Source: Lactobacillus sp.
GTDB lineage: Bacteria; Bacillota; Bacilli; Lactobacillales; Lactobacillaceae
Assembly: GCA_022484695.1 (NCBI GenBank)
Contig: JAKVKU010000001.1
Location: 310,001 to 374,000, forward strand
Direction of reading: 5' to 3'
Length of the DNA: 64,000 nucleotides
In this document: positions 15,570-22,105 of the stretch, piece by piece
How positions within the stretch are numbered: the first letter of the stretch is position 1
How the letters are laid out: each line of letters begins with the position of its first letter
Made by a program: the position numbers and the translations under genes
Notes under the pieces: generated by a model
What the model saw: only the letters and a program-made list of their open reading frames with translations
Databases searched by the model: none
Told to the model about the DNA's origin: nothing

Positions 15570-18308
15570 CTAGGACTGAAAAATAATATCGTACAAATAA
15601 TTCAATTCCCCAGCGCCTACTTGGACCCCATAAGCTGATTCGATATCAGCCAAGGCCCGTTTGATTTGATTCAAACCTTGGGTGCGATCGATGCTGTCAT
15701 CTGGGGTATAAGTCAGGGGTGGGTCGTTACGGATCAGACGTTCAATCAAAGCACTAATGTGCACATATAAAGTGGCCCGCTGACTGTTGGCCAGTTTAAC
15801 TTGGGCACTTTCTTCTAAATGTTCAATCATTTCCCCCACGGAGTGAATCACTTTTTTCACATCCAAGATAGTCACCGCCGACAATAACCGCTCAATGGAG
15901 AAGTTTTGGATCAAATGGTCATTGATGTAGGTGATCATGTCCGGATCTTGAATCGTTGGGAAAATTTGCTGAATGATTTTAGTCCCATCATTGGACACTA
16001 AATTCTCCAAAGAGATGAACGGAAAACCAGCTAGTTTGGGATCATTCGTCCCCACGATGGCTTTGACATCATATTGATTGAAAATGGGGCTGTCGGTACC
16101 GTACTTCTTTAAATACGCGAAATCTACGGATTCGAATTGATAACCCAGTTTTTTGGGGATGCTTTTTGTCAACAAAGTTTGAATTTGTTTGGCCGCCCCA
16201 ATACCCGTATGACAGGTGGTGATGATCATGGGTCTTTTTTCTAAAATTGGATAGGTCAATTGGTATTTGGGTAGTAGTTTGGGTTGCACCTTACGGCCAA
16301 TTTCATCAATGGCCATATCTTGTTGGATCATTTCCCCCACATAAAGGGCCGCTTGGGTGGAGACATTATTGACAATCAAAATCGGCCCAGGGATCAAGTC
16401 CTTTAAAATGTCCGGCAAGACCATCAATGAACCCATATCCACCAAGATAATCAAGCCTTTGCTACAATCGTATTTCTTCAGATAGCGTAACATAAATTCC
16501 TTCACTTGGCTGGTGGAAACTGATAAAGGCATGTCAAAGGCATCAAAGATTTTACCATTTAAAAATTGGTTGGCCACATCGGCGATACTGCTGGCTGTGG
16601 AAAAGCCGTGGGCTAAAATGATGGCCTGCTTGCCACTGCGCTGATAGTCCACACCTAGACTGAGTAAATAGCTAAGCAATAGCAGTTTATCTAAGTCGTC
16701 CATCTTGAAGTCCAACTTGGTTTTAATTAAGTCCAGAAATGATTTTAATAATTGATACTCAAGCACGGTGTTTTCTTTTAACAATTCCAACAGATGGCTG
16801 ATTTTATTTTGATTACTGATGGTGAGGCTGAGGTTGAAATCTTGCTTGCGATACATAAAGTTGGCGATGGCCACGATGGCATTGCCTTTGATGTTCACGA
16901 AAAACGAGGTATCTAAGTAATCGAATAATTGTTGGATGACGCTGATCATGTATTTGAGGGCTTCGTTTTCAAAACGGCCGTCTTGGTGGACCAGTTGATC
17001 CATCAAAGCCCCAACCTCCCGGGCAATGTGTTGTTTTAAAGTAAGAATGGTAATTGTTTTATTTTGGTAACTGGTTTCCAATTGAATCAAACGGGCCACC
17101 AGTTCATTGATCAGCCGATTGTCATCGTGGAGTTGCAGCTCATAGTCGGCTAAGGTACTGGTGGGAGTGAAGGTCACGGTGTCTTGGGTGATGGCTTCTT
17201 GTTCGTTAACGGCCAATAGCTCCGGCAAAAAGCCATTGCCAATGGTTTCAGAAGTGATGTGAATCGTAGCCTTTTGGCGAGCTTTACTGAAGACCCGGGC
17301 ACAAAGGATGCGGACAGTGGTCTTTAATTCCCCCACGTTATTTTTGTAATTGAAATTATAGAGGCGATTGATCACCCAAGGACTGACTTCTAACGTCTTA
17401 TTTAAACGCTGACTTTCCACAATGAAGGCTTTATAGATGTGCTGTTTTAATTCGGACTTGGAGCGGTTGTTTAAATCCGGCACGGTGATGGCAATGGGAA
17501 TCCGACGCATGAAGGTTTGCAAGAAAGTTTCTTCCAAATTTTCCGTGGTGGCAAAAATCAAACGGACGTTGGAGTGGCGCAAGACATTGCCTTCGCCCAT
17601 GCGCTGAAAGGTGCCGGTATCCATAAAGGAAAACAGCTTTTCTTGGCTTTCCGGGTCCAAACGATGGCATTCATCTAAGAATAAAATCCCGCCGTCGGCT
17701 GATTCCAACATCCCCTTGAAGTCCGTCGTCGCCCCGGTAAAACTGCCCTTGGCATAGCCAAATAAATTGCTGGAAAGCAGTTCCGGGTTGTGATAATACT
17801 GGGCGCAGTTCAACACGATAAAGGGGGCTTTGGCATCTAATATCCCGGACTCGATACAATATTGATAGGTCAACTTGGCTAAATAACTCTTACCCACGCC
17901 GGTATTGCCCGACAAAACAAAAGGCAGGCCATTAGGTGGATAACTGACAGCGGTGATGATGCGGTCAATACCCTCTTTCATGCTTTGCTGGCTACCAATG
18001 AAAGTTTCAAAGGCGTTGGTTTTACTATGTTGTTCATGAATTAATTCCGGTAAGGACGCATAGACGTTTTGTTTGGGCGTGAAAAAGTGCTCACAAAAAG
18101 TGGCCCGGTCGGCAAAGTTTGTGGGGCGGGATTTAATCTGAATGACTTTTTCTTGCTTTAACAACTCATTGAGGTATTGACTCACGGTATTGCGGCTAAG
18201 CTTGACCCGCTGGGCTAAAAAGTCAGTGGTCAGCCGTTGCAGGTCAGCGAGTTCATTAATTTTCTGGGTTTCAGCGATTAAAGTCTTTTCAACACTATGA
18301 ATGCCCAT
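15570..18308 (-). CDS. LevR-type sigma-54 enhancer-binding activator with PTS regulation domains (activator 1)
   Basis: A 912-residue regulator. An N-terminal helix-turn-helix (LAQRVKLSRNTVSQYL, residues 31-46) leads to an AAA+ domain with Walker A SGNTGVGKS at 133-141, the sigma-54 contact loop GSFTGA at 188-193 and Walker B near 205-215. PRD and EIIA-mannose-type domains follow, with AIILAHGFST as the EIIA histidine segment. It should open sigma-54 promoters when its PRD/EIIA sites signal sugar availability. Its neighbour rpoN and the divergent PTS operon 2 fit this role. Its HTH probably binds CGACAGA-N18-TGTGTCG. Confidence 0.9.
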   Translation of the reverse strand: MGIHSVEKTLIAETQKINELADLQRLTTDFLAQRVKLSRNTVSQYLNELLKQEKVIQIKSRPTNFADRATFCEHFFTPKQNVYASLPELIHEQHSKTNAFETFIGSQQSMKEGIDRIITAVSYPPNGLPFVLSGNTGVGKSYLAKLTYQYCIESGILDAKAPFIVLNCAQYYHNPELLSSNLFGYAKGSFTGATTDFKGMLESADGGILFLDECHRLDPESQEKLFSFMDTGTFQRMGEGNVLRHSNVRLIFATTENLEETFLQTFMRRIPIAITVPDLNNRSKSELKQHIYKAFIVESQRLNKTLEVSPWVINRLYNFNYKNNVGELKTTVRILCARVFSKARQKATIHITSETIGNGFLPELLAVNEQEAITQDTVTFTPTSTLADYELQLHDDNRLINELVARLIQLETSYQNKTITILTLKQHIAREVGALMDQLVHQDGRFENEALKYMISVIQQLFDYLDTSFFVNIKGNAIVAIANFMYRKQDFNLSLTISNQNKISHLLELLKENTVLEYQLLKSFLDLIKTKLDFKMDDLDKLLLLSYLLSLGVDYQRSGKQAIILAHGFSTASSIADVANQFLNGKIFDAFDMPLSVSTSQVKEFMLRYLKKYDCSKGLIILVDMGSLMVLPDILKDLIPGPILIVNNVSTQAALYVGEMIQQDMAIDEIGRKVQPKLLPKYQLTYPILEKRPMIITTCHTGIGAAKQIQTLLTKSIPKKLGYQFESVDFAYLKKYGTDSPIFNQYDVKAIVGTNDPKLAGFPFISLENLVSNDGTKIIQQIFPTIQDPDMITYINDHLIQNFSIERLLSAVTILDVKKVIHSVGEMIEHLEESAQVKLANSQRATLYVHISALIERLIRNDPPLTYTPDDSIDRTQGLNQIKRALADIESAYGVQVGAGELNYLYDIIFQS

Positions 18309-18322
18309 TTGTCAGTCTCCTT

Positions 18323-18354
18323 CGACACATTTAAAATTTAGCGGATTTCTGTCG
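18323..18354 (+). promoter_or_regulatory. Upstream activator element of PTS operon 2 (CGACAGA-N18-TGTGTCG, read on minus strand)
   Basis: CGACACA at 18323-18329 and TCTGTCG at 18348-18354 are the reverse complement of the shared element with the same 18-bp gap. It lies 73 bp before the sigma-54 promoter and also just upstream of the activator gene, so autoregulation is possible. Confidence 0.7.
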
Positions 18355-18383
18355 TAACTAACTATAACATTCACATATTTTTT

Positions 18384-18397
18384 TGCAAGCGCTTATA
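18384..18397. promoter_or_regulatory. cre-like CcpA site in the activator 1 / PTS operon 2 intergenic region
   Basis: TGCAAGCGCTTATA contains the AAGCGCTT cre core. It lies between the upstream element and the sigma-54 promoter, so it could act on either divergent unit. Confidence 0.55.
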
Positions 18398-18426
18398 TGG
18401 CAAGGCTTTCAGCCCCTCGCCAAAAG

Positions 18427-18442
18427 TTGGCACGGTTCTTGC
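18427..18442 (+). promoter_or_regulatory. Sigma-54 promoter of PTS operon 2
   Basis: TTGGCACGGTTCTTGC is an exact match to the -24/-12 consensus, 72 bp upstream of the EIIA start. Confidence 0.92.
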
Positions 18443-18513
18443 TTATAGATTAGTGTCCAATACTAAACCAGATATTATTCTAATTTACGATTTTAAGAAA
18501 AGAGGAAACACTG

Positions 18514-18915
18514 TTGAGTAGAAAAATTTATTTCATTTCCCATAACAACTTTGCCCAAGGTTTAAAGCAAGCTGTGGAAATGATTGCCGGCAAACAAGAT
18601 AACGTCACCGCCCTAGGTCTAATGCCTGGCGGCGATCCTAATGCAATCATCAAAACTATTGAAGCCGATATTACGGATGCTGACGAGGTGTTGATTTTAG
18701 GTGATTTGGAGGGTGGTAGTGTTTGCAATGCGGCTATGCGTTTAACCATTAAAGACAATGTCACCTTGGTCACCGGTTCTAATTTAACTTTAGCCTTACA
18801 GGTGGTGTTAGATAGCGATCCAACCCATTTGGATCATCAAATCGAACAGGCCCGCACCGGGTTGAAGCGTTTAAAACTCAAGGTTTCATCTAATCAAGAT
18901 GACAACTTCTTTTAA
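18514..18915 (+). CDS. PTS mannose-family EIIA component (operon 2)
   Basis: A 133-residue EIIA. His10 in FISHNNFAQGL is the phosphorylation site, taking phosphate from HPr. GLMPGGDP near residue 41 and LGDLEGGSVCNAA near residue 72 are typical of EIIA-Man. It starts with TTG after AGAGGA. It could also feed the EIIB of operon 1, which has no EIIA of its own. Confidence 0.92.
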   Translation: MSRKIYFISHNNFAQGLKQAVEMIAGKQDNVTALGLMPGGDPNAIIKTIEADITDADEVLILGDLEGGSVCNAAMRLTIKDNVTLVTGSNLTLALQVVLDSDPTHLDHQIEQARTGLKRLKLKVSSNQDDNFF

Positions 18916-18962
18916 ACACTCATATCGGTAATTCATTTGGCTATTAGAAAGGATTGATCCAA

Positions 18963-19451
18963 TTGATTAAAATGTTAAGAATTGACGACCGTCTTATTCA
19001 CGGTCAAGTGGCCGTGACTTGGTCCAAACAACTAGAGGTAACGCGCATCGTGGTGGTCAGTGATACCATCAGCCAAGATGAAATTCAAGTTAGTGCGTTA
19101 AAGATGGCTGCTCCGGCTGGTATTAAGGCTTTTGTCTTATCCGTAGATAAGGCCGCTAAAATGTTAAATGACCCTCGAGCTGATAAGTTAAAAGTTTTAT
19201 TGGTTTTAAACGACCCCAAACAAGTGGCCGCATTGTTAGCAGAACTCACGACTAAACCAGCAATTTTAGACATTGCTAACTACGGCCGGGTTGCCGGACT
19301 TGACGGTCGCCATAAGATCACGGATACCGTTTATTTGTCCGATGAAGAAGTTCAGATTTTCAAAGAACTGTCGCAAAAAGGGGATAAATTTATTTATCAA
19401 CCGTTACCTGGCGACGCTGTTGAACCATTAGATAAACTATTGGAGGGATGA
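18963..19451 (+). CDS. PTS mannose-family EIIB component (operon 2)
   Basis: A protein of about 162 residues with RIDDRLIHGQV and the phosphorylated histidine at about 13. The start at TTG 18963 is chosen because AAAGGA at 18948-18953 lies 9 nt before it; the TTG at 18954 would abut the ribosome binding site. The C-terminus FIYQPLPGD is typical of the family. It lies between EIIA and EIIC in the same operon. Confidence 0.9.
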   Translation: MIKMLRIDDRLIHGQVAVTWSKQLEVTRIVVVSDTISQDEIQVSALKMAAPAGIKAFVLSVDKAAKMLNDPRADKLKVLLVLNDPKQVAALLAELTTKPAILDIANYGRVAGLDGRHKITDTVYLSDEEVQIFKELSQKGDKFIYQPLPGDAVEPLDKLLEG

Positions 19452-19455
19452 GATT

Positions 19456-20259
19456 ATGTTAATGCAAGCACTCGCTGTGGGATTGGCATGTGTATTAGTT
19501 AAGTTTGGGGCCTGGTGGGGTGCCATGGGCTGGGATCGACCAATGATCGCCAGCACCATCACCGGGATTTTGTTAGGCAAACCTGTTGAAGGGATTACTG
19601 TCGGGGCCGCCTTGGAATTAGTTTACATGGGGACCCAATCTATGGGTGGGGTTATTCCCCAAGATTACGGCCTAGGTGGTATTTTTGGTTGCGCCTTTGC
19701 GATTTTAGTCAGCGCTAAACCATCCGTGGCCGTGGCTTTATCCATTCCTTTCAGTATGTTAGGGACGTTGATCTATGACTTATTCAAATTCTGGGCCACT
19801 TCGTTGGTCATTCGCTTCCAAACCCATTTGGAGAACCATCAAATTAAAGCCTTTAAACGGTTATGGAATATTCAAGCTTTTGTTTACTTATTAATGTGGT
19901 TCTTATTAGGATTTGTCAGTATCTTGGCTGGGACTTCGGCTATTAAGGCCCTTGTCAACATGATTCCAACGGTGATCATGAATTCATTGACCGTCGCTGC
20001 GGGGATGTTACCTGCTTTAGGGATGGCGTTATTGATGATTTCCTTATGGAGCAAAAAATTAGCACCATATTTCTTCATCGGTTTTGGCCTGGTTGCTTTC
20101 TTCAAGGGGACCTTAATTGAAGTGGCTTTCTTAGGGGCAGCCGTGGCCTTCTTAGCCGTTATTGGCCAAATTGGCAAACACACCAATGGCAATAATGCCC
20201 AACCTAAGACCGCTGAAGGTGCTGAAGAAAGTGAAGAGGAGGATTTTTACAATGACTGA
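19456..20259 (+). CDS. PTS mannose-family EIIC component (operon 2)
   Basis: A 267-residue membrane protein of the EIIC-sorbose/mannose type, with GITVGAALELVYMGTQSMGG near residue 50, PQDYGLGGIFGCAF near 72, and an acidic tail (EGAEESEEEDFYND). It forms the channel with EIID. It begins 4 bp after EIIB and overlaps the EIID start by 8 nt, the same overlap as in operon 3. Confidence 0.92.
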   Translation: MLMQALAVGLACVLVKFGAWWGAMGWDRPMIASTITGILLGKPVEGITVGAALELVYMGTQSMGGVIPQDYGLGGIFGCAFAILVSAKPSVAVALSIPFSMLGTLIYDLFKFWATSLVIRFQTHLENHQIKAFKRLWNIQAFVYLLMWFLLGFVSILAGTSAIKALVNMIPTVIMNSLTVAAGMLPALGMALLMISLWSKKLAPYFFIGFGLVAFFKGTLIEVAFLGAAVAFLAVIGQIGKHTNGNNAQPKTAEGAEESEEEDFYND

Positions 20260-21109
20260 GACAACAAATACTGCTAATGTACCAACTTTTTTACCAGATC
20301 AAAAATCAGAAAAACATTTTTATAACAGCCTGTTCTGGCGCAGTCAGTGGCTGATGTTTTGTACCTCTTATACCAAACAACAAGCCGTGACTTTTTCCTG
20401 GGTCATGATGCCTTATCTGGAGAAGATTTACGGTAAGGATACCGATGAATTCTATGCGGCCATGTTACGGCACCAAGATTTCTTCAACACTAACGTGGCC
20501 GTGGCCCCATTTGTCTTTGGGGTCGTCACCTCCATGGAAAAGGAAAACAAAGAAAACGGTGTGGAAGCTAAGAGTATCAATGCCCTGAAGTCCAGTTTGA
20601 TGGGACCACTAGCTGGCATTGGGGATTCTTTACTGGCCAATGGGGTTCGGTTGATTGCCACCGGGATTGCCATTGGATTCTTTCAACAAGGTAGCTGGCT
20701 AGGGCCAATCTTATTCATGCTACTGTTGAATGTCCCTAACTGGGGGATCAAGTGGTTTTCTGGGAAGTATGGGTACAAATTAGGGAATACGTTTATCACT
20801 GATGCTATGAAATCTGGCACCTTGAATCTTATCACCAAAGCCGCTTCTATTGTGGGGTTGATGATGGTGGGCGCCATGTCCGCTCAATATGTCACCTTTA
20901 AGACCGTGCTTAAAATCAAATCGGCATCGCAAGTGGTGGATATTCAAAAAATCTTCGACATGATCTTACCAGGCCTCTTGCCATTGCTGTTAGTCCTAGG
21001 CTGCTTCTTCTACTTACGTAAGAAGAACAAACCGGTCCGGGTCCTGTTAGCCGTCGTTGTGTTGGCCTTTGTCCTAACCTTGATTGGCGTCACCGGGGCA
21101 GCGAAGTAA
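20252..21109 (+). CDS. PTS mannose-family EIID component (operon 2)
   Basis: A 285-residue membrane protein with FWRSQWLMFCTSYTKQQAV, MEKENKENG and ALKSSLMGPLAGIGDSL, followed by C-terminal helices. The ATG at 20252 follows GAGGAGG and lies inside the end of EIIC; longer in-frame extensions upstream lack a ribosome binding site. It is the same length as the operon 3 EIID (42728-43585) and shares the TRQQG/TKQQAV segment, so these two permeases resemble each other more than that of operon 1. Confidence 0.92.
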   Translation: MTETTNTANVPTFLPDQKSEKHFYNSLFWRSQWLMFCTSYTKQQAVTFSWVMMPYLEKIYGKDTDEFYAAMLRHQDFFNTNVAVAPFVFGVVTSMEKENKENGVEAKSINALKSSLMGPLAGIGDSLLANGVRLIATGIAIGFFQQGSWLGPILFMLLLNVPNWGIKWFSGKYGYKLGNTFITDAMKSGTLNLITKAASIVGLMMVGAMSAQYVTFKTVLKIKSASQVVDIQKIFDMILPGLLPLLLVLGCFFYLRKKNKPVRVLLAVVVLAFVLTLIGVTGAAK

Positions 21110-21124
21110 AGGCGGTTTTTTAAG

Positions 21125-22048
21125 ATGATGCAAAATGGTCAACCTTGGCTGGATACCACCGGCCAACCTATCCACGCCCATGGCGGCTGCATCCTCAAGT
21201 ACCAGGATTGGTATTACTGGTATGGCGAAGATCGCCGGGCCAATTATTACGTGAGCTGCTATCGTTCCCAAGATTTAATGCACTGGGAATTTCGCAACCA
21301 CATTTTAACCACCACCTCGCCATTTCAGGCCCAGCGCTTCAAAGCTGAAGGTGGGCTGGTGAACGCCGATGGCACCAAAGTGAATATTGAGCGGCCAAAA
21401 GTTGTGTATAACCCCAAGACCCAACAGTTTGTCCTATGGGCCCATTATGAAAACGGCCAAGACTACACTGCGGCCGCAGCCATCGTTGCTTCTGCAACTA
21501 CACCGGATGGGGATTTTACCGAGCACGGTCACTTTCGACCCTTTGGCTTTATGTCCCGAGACTGCACGGTGTTTGTGGATGCTGAGCAAGCCTACTTTAT
21601 TTCTGCGGCCCGGGATAACGCGGATATTCATATTTACCAATTGAGTGGTGATTATCTGAACGTCACCCGCTTGGTGAATCGGCTATGGTCCAACGAATTT
21701 CGGGAAGCTCCGGCTCTTTTTAAACACAAGGGCTTGTATTATATGCTGACTTCTGGCACCAGCGGCTGGCGGCCGAACCAGGGCAAATATGCCGTGGCCT
21801 CGGCGATTGAAGGCAACTGGTCGGATTTACAGGACTTTGGGGATGCCACCACCTTTGCTAGCCAACCGGCTTTTGTGTTAAAAAATGGCAACCAAGTCAT
21901 TTATGTGGGGGACCGTTGGGGTAGCGCTGAACATTATCAAGATTCAAGCTATGTATTTTTACCTTTAGAGATTACCAGCCAACGGGCACTGTTGAAAAAC
22001 AAGGCCCGCTGGTTTATGGCTAAACAACAATTTGTGTTTAAAGATTAA
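21125..22048 (+). CDS. Intracellular GH43 glycosidase, exo-beta-1,3-galactanase-like (GH43_24/34 type)
   Basis: A 307-residue five-bladed beta-propeller glycosidase without a signal peptide. The start (NGQPWLDTTG, AHGGCILKYQDWYYWYGED) and the acid-residue segment EFREAPALFKHKGLYYMLTSG near residues 195-215 match the GH43 branch that contains exo-beta-1,3-galactanases. It therefore may release galactose from short oligosaccharides; the assignment is from motif memory, not alignment. A similar protein ends PTS operon 3 (41748-42665). It lies 15 bp after EIID and is part of operon 2. Confidence 0.7.
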   Translation: MMQNGQPWLDTTGQPIHAHGGCILKYQDWYYWYGEDRRANYYVSCYRSQDLMHWEFRNHILTTTSPFQAQRFKAEGGLVNADGTKVNIERPKVVYNPKTQQFVLWAHYENGQDYTAAAAIVASATTPDGDFTEHGHFRPFGFMSRDCTVFVDAEQAYFISAARDNADIHIYQLSGDYLNVTRLVNRLWSNEFREAPALFKHKGLYYMLTSGTSGWRPNQGKYAVASAIEGNWSDLQDFGDATTFASQPAFVLKNGNQVIYVGDRWGSAEHYQDSSYVFLPLEITSQRALLKNKARWFMAKQQFVFKD

Positions 22049-22069
22049 TAACAGTTGTAGATTGAAATT

Positions 22070-22083
22070 TGCAAGCGATTACC
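22070..22083 (+). promoter_or_regulatory. Weak cre-like site before lyase 2
   Basis: TGCAAGCGATTACC lies 23 bp before the lyase 2 start, inside the operon. It could give internal catabolite control. Confidence 0.35.
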
Positions 22084-22105
22084 GAGAACTTGGGAGGTAG
22101 TGACA

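Noticed and set aside
18384-18397. Additional sigma-54-like sequence near the cre site (TGGCAAGGC)
   Set aside because: The GGCA part is present but no TTGC lies at the right spacing; the true promoter is at 18427-18442.
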